Shown: positions 33,177 to 44,608 of the stretch, piece by piece | Position numbering within the stretch: position 1 is the first letter of the stretch | Layout: the number at the start of each line of letters is the position of its first letter | DNA from: Bimuria novae-zelandiae CBS 107.79 | Lineage: Eukaryota > Ascomycota > Dothideomycetes > Pleosporales > Didymosphaeriaceae | NCBI GenBank assembly: GCA_010015655.1 | Contig: ML976699.1 | Location: 124,001-188,000 of the forward strand | Length of the DNA: 64,000 nucleotides | Reading direction: 5' to 3' | Translations under genes and position numbers: made by a program | The notes under the pieces: generated by a model | The model's database searches: none | Told to the model about the DNA's origin: nothing | What the model saw: only the letters and a program-made list of their open reading frames with translations

Positions 33177-33768
33177 CTACAACGTCCCTCTATGATGAAG
33201 ACCCATACTGGGCAACGTAAACCCCCTCGCCCTACCTCTTTGGGCTTCGAATGTTTCTACAAGACACTTCGAGCTCTTCCTTGGCTTGATTTCATACCTC
33301 TCGTTCTGGAGCAGCTTCTTCCTTGTTTCAGCTTCAGCAGCCTTACTCTTCGTCTCGGCGATCAGATCGTCACTCTCATTCATCAACTCAGCCACCGCAT
33401 CCTCAAGGCCCACCTCGCTAGTCACCCTCAACCATGGATTCGTAACCCTCCTTCCCTGCTCTTTGCGGTCAACGAATATAGTGATTTTGTATTTCTGCAG
33501 GTTGCTGTCGCGACTACTGCACGAGCAGTATGGATGACCACATATAGAAGGTTCGCTTACTGCAACGAAGATCTTGCAGGGCGTGAGTTCAGGTCGTACG
33601 GCCTTGAAGAGGTGGGCCAAATTACCTAAGTTTGTTAGTGACAAGGGAAACCAATCGAAGTCGTGGGGTCTGCGTACCGACAAGAGAGTCGAGTTGACTG
33701 CCAGGAATCTTGCCGCTGAGAGCTAGACGAAGGCGTTCGTTCAAGAAAGCGTGCATAGTTTCTGCCAT
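33177..33768 (-). pseudogene. Hypothetical protein, probable single frameshift
   Basis: An ATG-led stretch from 33768 reads MAETMHAFLNERLRLALSGK, IPGSQLDSL and then shifts by one base near 33684. From there a 168-codon frame continues to 33177. That frame reads RPHDFDWFPLSLTNLGNLAHL, then PSICGHPYCSCSS and ITIFVDRKEQGRRVTNPWLRV, then a coiled-coil-like segment (AVAELMNESDDLIAETKSKAAEAETRKKLL). The two parts join sensibly, suggesting a broken gene of about 195 residues. No splice pair bridges the shift. The family is unrecognised. It lies about 450 bp from the right end of the hAT element. Confidence 0.45.
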
Positions 33769-34909
33769 TTTGTATGGGATTAGTTTTGCAATAAGTACGC
33801 GAAGTTATCGATTCCACGAGTTATGTGGTATGAAATTTTATGTCAAGATGCCGAAGTCGAGGGAGGCTCGTGGAGACATAGTAGTAAAGGAAAGGTATTG
33901 AATGGGGCATCACCGTTGCGAGTGAATATGAAGAGGTGGATGCTGCGTTTACAGTATGACGTTTAAGATAAAGTGGGCAAACCTCATGGCCTTGTCACAT
34001 TATGAGGCGCAGCGTTTGTATCACCCAGCATGGAGCATTGAATGGCTAACTGCTTGTTTCCATCAAATTATTTGTAGCTATGCGGTCTATATCTTGATGG
34101 ATAGAGTGTTTGCGGGAGCTATATGATGTAGTGAGCACGTGAGACGCAATTCTCTATTTTGTTCCTGGGTTTAACCCTAGTTAAGTCAGACCGATTAAAC
34201 TTGTATTCTTGTTCCACTGCGAAATCTGCCCTAGATGTAGAAGTTCTATCTCTTATACTAAACTAAGCTAGCCCAAGCGAAACAACACCCAACTCATGCA
34301 ACTGGCAAGATCTTTGGCGGCAGTTTAGATTATTCCAAATTGCTGTGCTATTGGGTTAGCAGTTTTAGCAACCATATATCCCTACGATTGAAATAAAGCG
34401 CATCGAGGAAACGCGTATCCTTACAGAAGGCATTCCCATTCTGGCCGGAAGACAAATAGACACATCCATTGGATGCCATGAATAGATGTAGTGAAAGCCA
34501 ATCGGATTCATCCTTGGAACCTCGCGTACTACGTCATGTGCCACCATTACTGTTCCAAGATTATTATGGCACTAGAAACATCTTGATTGTCTAGCAACAT
34601 ACCCATCCTCTTTTGTACGATGTCCTTGCCTAGAATATTCCTTTCCGCGTCCTTAGACATGCATAACTTCCCTGCATATGCAACAAGTATATCTGACATA
34701 TATCAAGTATTCACTAAAGCTAGTGGACGTGAAATGAAGTCGAATATTAGTAGGATAGTTCAAGACGGCAGAGAATAGATTGAGGTTAAAGAAGCGACTC
34801 TCTGCTAATTCATCGCACATAGGCTTAACGTTACCACCGTTCCATGCTATCGTAAAAATTTCCAGCGCTCAAGTTCGCCCCTTCTTAACCATTTGAAATA
34901 ATCTGGCGG
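33769..34909. other. Intergenic, no supported gene
   Basis: The sequence is mildly AT-rich. Short frames on both strands lack domains or splice support. Confidence 0.45.
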
Positions 34910-36317
34910 CTAAACCTCTTCTGCGATTGGACCCAAGTTTGTCTTCGCTGCATCGGCCTTGCATCCTTCCACAATTCGCCGCGCTGCCCCATTTGCGACC
35001 GCATCTTCGTTCCAAAACTCGCCCGAGCACCAGTTTTCGACATACTCATCTTCATCCACTGCACGCCCAACGACCGTGCCCTGGAACACTCGTCCATCGA
35101 CCTCCCAATGATCCCTCTCAGCATATTCATTCATTTCTTCCTCGAATTCTTCCCCATCGGCAGCACTGATGTGTATGAAGGAAGACCGTGCGACACGCAC
35201 AACCATAAGAGGTCCCTCTTCCCCTGTAGATTCTCGGTCGCGATGATAAAAAGTACGCATGAATGAAATCAGGTCCCGATCGTTTTCTGAGAGTTCATTC
35301 ACTCGGACGAACTCCACGGTATGGTCTTGGCGCAGAACCTCTTCCCTGTTTCCCGCAATGGCGATCTCCAAGATGGCAGGCAGAGGTTGTTGTCCGCTGC
35401 GCAGAGCAAGGCTTCGCCGGTACCGAGCATATTCCATGGTGAGAAGATCCGGAATACGACGGATTGTCGGGATTGAGAAGTGAAATATTATAGTTCGAAT
35501 AGCCATCTTTGATAGGTGAGGTGATTTTCATGTCTGCATCCAACATTGATACAGACCCGGAATCGTGGGGATTGGTTATTTCTGTCGACCATAGAGTTGC
35601 GCAGTACAAGATATTATATAAGCCCTGTAGTGACCAACATCGTGCAGCGATGCCTCCCCGGCTTGAGGATCTAGCAAGAATTTTTGGGGATTGAAGGCGG
35701 ATCTCGTTTAACTTCGCCAACATGATCGGCGAGGCCTCATTATGAACTTGACGAGATACGCGCAACATCGTCGTAGATAGGGTCTTGCCCAGAATCCGGG
35801 GGCCGTCCTTGTTCTTGTGTCCGCTACATTGACTCGTGTCTTGGACCTTGTGCCAGCTCCCCCTCAATGGGATCTCTGGGTCATCTTTGAGCCACTTGTA
35901 CATCTTGGTCCGGATGGGAATGCGCTCGTACACTAGGAGCCTAATTTCTCGAGGTAGATCCATGAATCGGAATGGGTGAATGCGTTCGAGTGGATCCTCT
36001 AAGCCCGGCTTTTGCACCTTCTTGGAGAGTTGATCGGGTGACATACCCATTTCGGAGACCGTTGCAGAGAGTTGACTAGAGTGTCCTTTAGTCGAGATAT
36101 AATCCGTTCTCAAGCAGTCATCGCACGTGTGTGTAGACACCGGTGCAGTGGTTGTTGTTGATGCAAAGAGTTCCTGGTGTTGAGGTGTAGCGTGTGGGCG
36201 AGATATGGTCTGTGAGATGTGTGGCTTTGGGAGCTCCAGTGCTAGTAATAAGTACGTATGCAGTCTCGTGCGTCGAAGGTTGATGCGGGTATGGAGCGGT
36301 GACGCCGTGGCTTGCAT
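34910..36317 (-). pseudogene. F-box/2EXR-like protein with broken frame
   Basis: The 5' part (from an ATG at 36317, or more plausibly from MGMSPDQLSKKVQ further in) contains PFRFMDLPREIRLLVYERIP. This is the pattern of fungal F-box-like/2EXR domains. TTMLRVSRQVHNEASPIMLAKLNEI, the usual follow-up motif, comes next. Coding character then passes through two other frames between about 35690 and 35510 (including GHYRAYIISCTAQLYGRQ). It continues as a 198-codon frame 35506-34910 (FHFSIPTIRRIPDLLTMEYARYRRSL), ending in an acidic tail. No clean intron pair rejoins them, so one or more small indels are likely. An unusual donor (GTCTGT) could give a spliced alternative. The protein would have been about 400 residues. 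Confidence 0.5.
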
Positions 36318-36769
36318 GAGTTATGTGGGATTTATATATATGTACACTGCTACAAGCGTGGGCACGGTTCACGACCTGGGCTACTTAGCCTGTGCCTCTT
36401 GTGTAAGCACGTGCACTTGGGTGAAAATCATAGAACAATCGACGGCGTTTTCCTTCTCCCTCTAAACCTCTTTTTCAACCCTTGGAAGTATTTTGAGCTT
36501 TTAAGGCTCGATGACTACGAATTTGCAGCCTAACTTTGTTTCACGTACTAAAACAAAACAGGCAAACCTTACAAGAAAGAAATTCCACAAGAAGCAATCG
36601 CTAACACACTCATTACTAGATATAATTAACTTTAACACCTGTATTCCACAAAACACAGAGCGATACCTTTCAATTCTCCTCGCACCTTTGTTTCTGAGAC
36701 CAACAAAGCCACCATGAAATTCTCCGCTTCTTCAGTCCCCAGACTAACAGGGTCATAGGAAATTCCTTG

Positions 36770-38475
36770 TACTCATTATTTTAGACAATCGAGACTCCAC
36801 ATGATTAACTTAGTCTAGAATTTTTAGTTCCCCAAAGAAATCGAAGTAACGTAAAAGAAATTATGAGCCCTTACTACAACGATTTGTACCGCGCTTAATC
36901 CTAGCGTGAAAGCACTTAACACAGTGTATAGGGCATGCCCAAACATTCAAAGGCTCTTAAGTAAAAATTTGACCGCGGAATCCACCAAGAACATTGCTAC
37001 CAAGGTGGTTGGTTTTAGTTCCCGCGAAAGCATGCCTCCTTCTTCGCAGTACTTTACACTAAGCGAAGGCGCTCCATATTTAGTATCTGCATCGTATTTA
37101 GTGTCGGCACGCACAAACCTCCATGGCTTGTTCCAGAGTCGTTTTTAGAGGAATCAGAGAGACCACATCGTGTCGTTTTTCGCCTTTTTTAGTCCCCAAT
37201 GTGGGAAGTGTGAAGTGTGAGAGTCTTCGTGCGCGAGGGGAGGGCCATTTATAGCTGTATTCTTGCAGCCTGACACGCTTCATGATGAGCGACTTGGGTT
37301 TTCTGATAAGAAGTCGATATAGATTTTGGCATGCAAATTTGTGTCGCTTACAAGGGAGACATATCTATTTCTGCTTTCCTTTTTGTGGTATTGCAGCGCA
37401 CACTCATGATAGTCCATGCTCTGGGTTTGAACAGCGCGAAGACACCAACCCAATACTACATTCTGGTCATATTTTCAGTCCCTTCCACAATGAACATGCG
37501 ATCGCATCCTGTATATTTGATTCACGCACCACTCTCCCATGAAGGCCATGCGAGGCTAATTTTAGTTCCACACGAAGCAGCGCCATTCTCCTTTAGATGC
37601 TGAATTTTTAGTTCCGTCCAGACAACACACATATGATTATCGCTTCGGAAATTTGATTCTCTTACAGACTACTATTTCCATGATCTCGGTATTTTTTGCA
37701 TTGCTAGGATAAGGACGCCACATAAAACCGCAATGGTTGTGTTTTTAGTCCCGTCCCCGAAAGCCATAAACCGCTCTACTGGCGGATTTTTAAAATTGCA
37801 CACAGCGTCCGCCCATGAAGATATTTCTTTCGTGTTTTGAAAGAAAAGAAGCAAAGGCATATTTAACGGTGTATGTGTTTTTCGAGCAACGAAGGCGCCA
37901 TGGGGACGACGAGTCTGTTTTTGAATCCCACACAGCGCCCACATGAGGTAGGCGACGAGAGTTTTAAGAGCACCGGGAGAACACCACATAGCTTTCGTCT
38001 TGATCTGATTTGAGTATGCTCCCGAAGCACATGTGATGCTCAATTCTTGCTTTGAGTCTCACCCTGCTCACACATCGGTAGTGCGTGCGATATTTTCTGA
38101 GCCGAAGCACCGCTCCATTTCCGGTCTTCACGAGCTTTTTAGTCCACCATCCCGAGCGGGACATTCCAGTCTATATCGAGCGGTTTTGTTTTAAAATGCG
38201 GTGGAGTCCAACCAGCCCGCGTCCACATGGCTAGGGCAGCCAGAAGTTTTTAGACAGAGAGAAGACACCACATCAACTACCAGCGTGACGTTTGGAGTAG
38301 GCTCGGCGGAAGAGACATTCGAGTCTAGTATGCTTGTTTTTTGGACCAGCTGCGCACGCTCATGGCCGGGAAATGGCATGGTCGTTAGACGGCGCGAAAG
38401 AGGCACATCGTAAGTGAAGGGCTCGCTTTTAGTCCTCAGAGAGAGGTGGAGGAGTACTGTGAAGAACAACACTCC
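36770..38475 (+). repeat. Degenerate minisatellite, roughly 45-bp units
   Basis: About 1.7 kb is built from irregular units of roughly 38-50 bp. A unit starts with a T-run, often TTTTTAGTCCC or TTTTAGTTCC (for example 36821, 37011, 37186, 37554, 37601, 37741, 38135, 38425). It continues with a core resembling GCGAAGGCGCCACATG (for example 37885, 37935, 37985, 38260). It usually ends in GTCG or GAG before the next T-run (37081-37190 shows several). Units are strongly diverged and no open frame runs through them. I infer an old tandem array; a dot-plot would define its true period and limits. It ends about 230 bp before the 3' end of the dihydroxyacetone kinase gene. Confidence 0.55.
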
Positions 38476-38700
38476 CGCGCCAGGAGGATAATACTTATAC
38501 TTGTTGCGTAGAAGTTAGACTGAAGAGAGCTTCAGCGTCGAGGGTTCAAATCCCATCCCGGAGTAACTCATGCTCTCAAAACGCACAACACTCAATTCGA
38601 TGCTCCCACATCCATCTCAACTAAATACACTGTCAAAAAAAAAACACAACCCCCCCAATCCAACGCGCACAAGAGAGTAACTCCCTAGCCCTTTCCCTTT

Positions 38701-40576
38701 TTATTGCCCAAACCCCTCCACCAACCCCCCCAACCACACTCCCGCCGCATACGCCCCCGGATCCGGAATCTTCCCCCTCTCCCCATCCTCAGAAATATAC
38801 GTCGCGCGCCCAAACCTCGCCTTCATCCCCGCCGTCTTCGCCGCGCTTTCCTGCGCCACTTTCACCGCCTTCTTCAAATTCTTGTCCCTCTCCAGCGCGC
38901 CTATAAACGGGATGAGTACATCCATAACCGTTCTATCGCCCTCCCGTGCAGAGGTGTAGTTTTTGAGATTATCTAACGCCTGCGCCGCCGCCTTCGCGCA
39001 TGTTTCAATAGTAAGAGGGGTAGGGGTGGAGGAGGCGGTCAGGCTGGAGAGCGCGTTGATAAAGGCAGTGAGTAGGATCGATAAGATAGCGCCCAGGGAG
39101 CCTCCGACGTCTTCTACGTTCTCGCCTATGTGCTCGAGGAAGGTGAGCAGCGGTGGCGGGTTATCGCTCAAGTTGGAGAGGATAGCTTTACACACGCCGG
39201 CAACGGCTTCGCCGCAGTCGCCGTCGCCCATTTGGAGATCGTACTGTGTGATCGTGGGTTCCGCGTCTAGTCCCGCTTTACACGCGGACCTGAGCGCCGC
39301 GATGAGGGAAACTGGGGTAGGCGGGCCGCTGTCGTCGCGGGAGGGCGCGTTGAAGGCGGCTTGTGCTTGTTCACGCCTCTTCTGCATCTCTTCACTTATA
39401 GAAACAGGCAAGTAATTATTTTTTGGCCAGGCAGGTGCGTTAGTGGGAGCGTCAAGCAAACTAAAGATCTCCTCGTCTGAGACGCTCATGGCGCGGGCCA
39501 TGCCGGACATGTTTCCGAGGGTGATGCTGAAACCTTGGCCGTTGAGCGAGGTTTCCATGATGCCGGCGTAGATGCGCTGGGGGATGATGTTCCAGTCTGA
39601 TTTGAGAACGTTGAGGGCGAGGTCGGTGAGGGCTTCGAGCTCGAGGCCGGAGAGGCCGCCGAAGTTGTTGACGAGCATGACGACGTTGTCTTTGGGATCG
39701 AATTGGACGAAGGCGCGGTCTTTGTCGGCGGGGTCGAGGAGGTATTTGAGCATTTCTTTTATGATGTCGGTGGCGGAGGGCATGGGAGAGACGTTCTTCA
39801 GGCCCTGGGAGGTGTGAGTTAATGCTAATGAGGAGCAATGAGACGAGCGGGGGACGGACAGGCTCGTTGTGAATGCCCATGCCAACCACACATGTGTTTT
39901 CTGGGACCTGTTCAAAGGCCTCCCGACCGGGGACGTGGCAGTGGTCCAGAGACGTTCCAATGGTGACCAATTGATCGTTTCCGAGCTGTCCCATTTGTCT
40001 GCACTTCTCGAAGGCCCAGCCTTTCTGCGACGCCGCTCCGATGAGTTTGATCACTGTTCCAATCAATCAGCACTTCGTTTACATGGGAGCTTCAAACCGC
40101 TCACCGAGCAGGTTGCCAGCCAACCCTCTCCGACCGACCTTTCCGCTCTTTACCCGTCCCAGCGCAGCGTCCTCCGCCATGCACACCACATCCACCTTGT
40201 AGCCCAGTGCTTGGCCCTTTTCCCTCGCTAAACCGAAATGCAGCATGTCTCCGGTGTAATTTGTGATGCAAAGAATAATGCCTTCATCACTGGGTACATT
40301 TCTTATGCCGCTCATGATCTGCTTTGTGCTAGGTGATGCGAAGATGTCACCGCAGATAGCTGCAGAAAGCATGCCATCGCCGACATAGCCAGACCATGCG
40401 GGTTCGTGGCCAGATCCACCACCAGATATGATTGTGACTAGATTCGGCTTGTGTGCGGTATTGTACACTACGCGCTCCTTTGGGTCGAGACCCATGTGTT
40501 TGTTTCGCGAGACGATGGAGGTTAGGGCGTGGACTACGACGCCCTCGGGGCTCGAGAAGAAGTGCTTCCGCGACAT
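38701..40576 (-). CDS. DAK1: Dihydroxyacetone kinase
   Basis: The enzyme phosphorylates dihydroxyacetone with ATP to DHAP, detoxifying it and feeding glycerol into glycolysis in the cytosol. There are three exons: 40576-40105, 40053-39860 and 39804-38701. Introns are 51 nt (GTGAGC...ACAG) and 55 nt (GTCCGT...CCAG), and both restore the frame. The product is 589 residues, normal for single-chain fungal DAKs. The DhaK half has the substrate loop GGGSGHEPAWSGYVGDGM and GTSLDHCHVPGR, whose His forms the hemiaminal with the substrate. The DhaL (ATP) half has QMGDGDCGEAVAGVCKA and GGSLGAILSILLTAF. Stop codon TAA is at 38701. The donor GTCCGT of the second intron is non-consensus, but the join is exact. 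I saw no lesion. Confidence 0.94.
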
Positions 40577-41621
40577 CGTATGAGATTCGAGTTCTGAGCC
40601 TCAACAATGGTGCCAAAATTGCGATACCCAAGTTTATGGCTTTGCAATTGAAGTAGCCACCGGTTATATCGAGCTTGAGTATCTATAACCCGTTAGTCGC
40701 CTAGTCGGTGGGATGGAAGCTATGAAATCAAGAAGACGAGTGCCACCCACCAGAAAGGATAGCTATTATACCAAGATAATCTTTTATGTCTGAAAAATGC
40801 TGAACGAAGGTAATACAGAAGTAAAAACAAAGGATCAGTGGCCTGCATCACGTACCAGCGGGTAGGAGCTGTATATGAAGCTCCCCGCGGCGGCCCCGCC
40901 TTGATCTTCCCACCCCGCTTGCACAGGTACCACGCGGCTCGCCATGCCCAGTCATGATGCCAACCAAAATCATTGATCCCACGGCCATCGGTATCCTATT
41001 CCAGTATGTCGGACGCATCTCCAGGTCGGGCGCATCGTGAGTAATGTTATTGTTTCGCGCCGGCTTGTCCAAATTAGGATATTCCGGTGGAGTGCTGGGC
41101 TGAACGGATGCTGGAAGGTTGGGCTAGAAGCCGCCGCCGGCTCTGAAAAGGTGGGCTCGTCACGAGCGCTATATATCTCGCGGCCCACGACAGCACGTTC
41201 AATTTGCGTCCAGGCGACATCACAAGAAACTGCTTTGCTGAACAGATACGGTAGTGGGCTCGTCTCGAGGCACAATAGTGGTGAGCCGAGGGCCCTCAGA
41301 TCCGTTGCTCAGCCTTGTGGAGGCGTGGTATTATGAACAGACAAAAGTTCGGTTTGAAACTGAGTCTGTGTACACATTAGACGTTAACTACTATTACTAT
41401 ATACGAGCTATCGATATCATGGGTTTTTTACCAAATACCTCTGGCAGTCCTGCCATTCAAAACCTGGTTCCTACTGCCCACGTCAAGAAATAGCCAGCAC
41501 GACCCTCCCTCGCTATACGAACCGCGCGCTCTCTACGCCCAAACTCCATGCCATGCAAGTGTCAACAAAAATGGTATTTTCGAGTCGCCAAATATGAAAA
41601 GAGAAGTCGCCTTGATCGTTA
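40577..41621. other. Intergenic, between dihydroxyacetone kinase and CHS7
   Basis: Both flanking genes are on the minus strand, so this holds the kinase promoter and the CHS7 3' region. No further gene is supported. Confidence 0.5.
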
Positions 41622-42720
41622 TCAATGCCCCACAGCTGAGTAGTGGGATGCGCGGTTGTAGGGTTGCTGGTACACTGACGGGGTGTATTCGGACTCGTTG
41701 TAGACGGTGCCTCGCTTGTCCTCTTCCGGCAGAAGCTCCTTGACCTCCCAGTTGTGCGCTTTGACGCCGACAGAAAACTCGAGGTCTTCCCGGGTGATGG
41801 AGTCCCAGTACTGTAGGTGGTTAGCGTGTGGAGGTGCACTCGTTTACATTCATGCCGTACCTTGTAAACCATCATGACGGCGAGCAGGTTGCAGATGGTG
41901 GCAAAGAAAAGACCGTCCAAGTAGTGCTCAACACCCTCGCAGATGGTGTCGCTGAATACATATAAGATCACCTGTCCGATGACAAAGAAAAATACACCAA
42001 AAGTGATGTCGCCCAGTGGCCAGCGGTCCTCAAGCGTTCCGACAACCAAAAGAATCTGGCTGCAGAGGTAGACGAACAGCATAATGGCGTTTACGATGTA
42101 GGTGACAACGAAGACACCGATGGGGTTCTCGTGGCTCAACCCGGCCCAGTCCTTGAAGGTGAGCAGGGAGACGGCACCGGAAACGATGAACATGGCGAGC
42201 GAGGAAAGGCGCAATAGCCAGACGGAGAGGGTCGTCCCATCCTCGTACAGCTGGAAGCCGACGAAGCCGTTGATCAACAGGCAGGTGCAGAGCGCCGAAA
42301 CCAGTCCATTCTGCGCGGCGGCGAAGTATGGGTACGAAGCGGAACCGGGCGGGGTGACGCCGGCATCGAGGACGAGCGATATGACGGTCAGGGCCATGTA
42401 GATGTAGAAGAAGGACGTGATCTCCTTGCGGCCTGCCTTGCGTTAGTGGTTGCAGACCCGGTGAACTTGTGCATGCTAAGCGTACCGACAGCGGTGAATT
42501 TAGACCGCACGTGAATGATCATAACCACGGTCATGACCAGGGCCAGAATATGCATGAAGTCGTTCGCGGCTTGGAAGATGAGCGTGTTAGCCAGTATCAG
42601 CGAGCGCGAGTAGCATTCGGCCTGCATGCCGCGGCTACCGCTGATTTCCTGGTGGCCGACCAGGGCGCACAGCGGTATCGACACCTTCTTGCATATCGTC
42701 GTGAAGTCGCCGAAGCCCAT
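41622..42720 (-). CDS. CHS7: Chitin synthase export chaperone Chs7
   Basis: This is an ER membrane chaperone needed for chitin synthase III to leave the ER. There are three exons: 42720-42486, 42432-41861 and 41810-41622. Introns are 53 nt (GTACGC...GCAG, branch CACTAAC) and 50 nt (GTACGG...ACAG). The product is 331 residues, the usual family length. The sequence starts MGFGDFTTICKKVSIPLCALVG and contains FQAANDFMHILALVMTVVMI, GSASYPYFAAAQNGLVSALC and GTLEDRWPLGDITFGVFFF, which are near-invariant in fungal Chs7. About seven hydrophobic spans are visible. The cytosolic tail runs YWDSITREDLEF to SAVGH. Both splice junctions restore family-typical sequence (VGRKEITSFFYIYM, VYKYWDSITRE). Together with the RhoGEF at 6.7-11.7 kb it serves cell-wall synthesis, but the two are not linked closely. 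Confidence 0.96.
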
Positions 42721-43123
42721 CGTGGCGCGTGGGGAGGAGTCGGGCAGTCGCTATGAGGCTGAGAACAGGAGGTGCACCGAGGAATGCGGCGTAGCGTAGA
42801 GCAGCAGCGGTGCGACAGAAAGCGAGTGCAGCACGCACGCGCGGGTAACGAATGACTAGATTAAGTATGACCTTGGAGGTTGGGTTGGCTGGGAAGCGGC
42901 CGCGGGGGAGTGGGTCGGCGATGCTGTGCGTGGTTGTCAAGGAGACATGGTGTTTCAGGAGCGACAGGTCCGCTGCCAAGTCGTTAGGCCGGCCCCGCGT
43001 ATGGGTCCGCTTTTTCATGCTGATGCTGCTCAACACCAGGACTATTGTTATTACGATGTCACCTGAAGCAGGTAATCCGATTTCCAATATTGTCAAACTT
43101 CATCTACTTTCTACCATAATGCC
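42721..43123. other. CHS7 promoter region
   Basis: This lies between the CHS7 start and the 3' end of the pectinesterase gene, both on minus. Open frames here are not supported as genes. Confidence 0.5.
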
Positions 43124-44560
43124 TCACGTCACAACCACAGGATCCCACCCACCAAGAACCCACTTCGGATCCAGATACTCCTGCGGCACCTCCTCCAACT
43201 GTCTACTCAGCCCCAACCTCTCCCTATAATCCGCCGGCTTCCCCTCCAAATCCATGGTCCCATACTCCCAAAACCTCACATGCCTACTGTCAAACGGCGG
43301 CCCCTGCACCGGCCCCCACCCGACCGGCGCAATCCCTTCCGTCCTTGTATTCACCAACACCATCTCCGCATACGGCCAATTATCCAGCACCCCGCCGCTG
43401 TTATCCGGTAGTCGTGCGAACGTACTATTTCCCTGTAAACTTCTAATCGTGCAGTCCACTAGCACATTGCCGTGCGAGCCTTGACTTGTTCGCGTCCACG
43501 ACACCGGGCCGGCCGTTGTGATAATCGTAGAATTGGTCCAGTAAGCAGACGCGTAGCCTAGGATAGTGTCGCCATCACCAAAGAGCGTGGTTTCTGTGAT
43601 GTACACACTCCCGTACGTCGTCAGCGCATCCCCGGAGCCGTTCAACCACAGCCGATCGAGCACCACGCGCACGCCATCCACAAGTAGCGCCTCTGCCTGG
43701 CCGCGGTAGTAGTTTTGCATGCGCAAGCCCGAGAGCTGGATGTCTGACCCGCCGCGGAAGGAGAAGGCGGGGCGGCGCGATGGGCCTGGGCGGTTCGGCG
43801 GGTTGAAGGCGGAGTTGTTGGGGTAGCCGATTTTCACTCCGGGTTCGGTGGAGGTAGAGGTGCTGCGGATGAGCAGGTTGGATTTGTACTGGAAGAAGAC
43901 CAGTTCTTCGTACGTGCCTGGGTGGACGAGGATAGTGGTACGGGTGGAAGGGTTGGAAGGCGCCCAATCAAGGGCGCCTTGAAGAGTCGTAAAATCTGCC
44001 TTCCCGTCCGAGGAAACGGTCACAGTGGTTGTGTCTGAAGCAGGGCCGCTGGGCTTGGTTGTGAAGGTCCATGATGAGGTGTTTAAGGAGAAGGAGGTAA
44101 AAGTGGTGTTGGAGTCAGAGAGCGCGAGGACTTTAGGGTCGATGGCGATGCTGTAGGTTTTGTTATATTCGAGGCGGTTGTTGTGCAGGTAGATTGTGGC
44201 CGTATTGTTGCGGACGATGATAGGGAAGAAGTAGAAGTCCATGCCGCCAATGATATTGGTCTGGTACTTTGTCTTGTCAGTGTAGTTTGCTTTGGTAGAG
44301 CCGTTGCCGTAGGGGCTGGGAGAGATGGGGATGGAGAGGTTGAGGGAGTCGACGAGATCGTCGGAGGAGACATCGTAGACGCGGATTAGACCTGAGGTGC
44401 CAATGGAGGGCGGTGACGGGAAGGTGAGGCGGAGCTGGGTATCTGGGTTGACGTCCGTTTCCCCATTGCGAGGGAAGAGTTGGACATCGGTTGCGTGAGT
44501 ATCATAGATCTGAGCCTGCACCGCGATGAGCGCGCAAAGAAGTGAGAGTAGGACAACCAT
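43124..44560 (-). CDS. Secreted pectinesterase-like protein (CE8) with Ig-like N-domain
   Basis: The product is predicted to be extracellular and to remove methyl esters from plant pectin. It is a single-exon gene of 478 codons. A signal peptide covers residues 1-16 (VVLLSLLCALIAVQA). Residues about 22-165 look like a beta-sandwich of the SbsA/Ig-like kind (VQLFPRNGETDVNPDTQLRL). Residues about 178-470 form the beta-helix: TVSSDGKADFTTLQGALDWA, GTYEE, GQAEALLVDG. Then GSGDALTTYG stands where QDTL is usual, and GDGDTILGYA where DFIFG is usual. RFWEYGTMD lies near the end. Asp residues survive in both catalytic motifs, but their surroundings differ from the standard family. Many Asn glycosylation sequons occur. 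Activity is likely but not certain. Extracellular location and plant association are inferred. Confidence 0.87.
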   Translation of the reverse strand: MVVLLSLLCALIAVQAQIYDTHATDVQLFPRNGETDVNPDTQLRLTFPSPPSIGTSGLIRVYDVSSDDLVDSLNLSIPISPSPYGNGSTKANYTDKTKYQTNIIGGMDFYFFPIIVRNNTATIYLHNNRLEYNKTYSIAIDPKVLALSDSNTTFTSFSLNTSSWTFTTKPSGPASDTTTVTVSSDGKADFTTLQGALDWAPSNPSTRTTILVHPGTYEELVFFQYKSNLLIRSTSTSTEPGVKIGYPNNSAFNPPNRPGPSRRPAFSFRGGSDIQLSGLRMQNYYRGQAEALLVDGVRVVLDRLWLNGSGDALTTYGSVYITETTLFGDGDTILGYASAYWTNSTIITTAGPVSWTRTSQGSHGNVLVDCTIRSLQGNSTFARLPDNSGGVLDNWPYAEMVLVNTRTEGIAPVGWGPVQGPPFDSRHVRFWEYGTMDLEGKPADYRERLGLSRQLEEVPQEYLDPKWVLGGWDPVVVT

Positions 44561-44602
44561 CGCGACTCGCGCTTTCTATCCATAGAGCTTCTCATCTCTC
44601 TG

Positions 44603-44608
44603 TATATA
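44603..44608 (-). promoter_or_regulatory. TATA box of the pectinesterase-like gene
   Basis: TATATA lies about 43 bp upstream of the ATG at 44560 on the minus strand. Position and sequence fit a short fungal promoter leader. Confidence 0.45.

Noticed and set aside
38530..38570. tRNA-like B box (GGTTCAAATCC) followed by CCCGGA
   Set aside because: No matching acceptor strand, A box or convincing T stem about 70-90 bases upstream, so not called as a tRNA.
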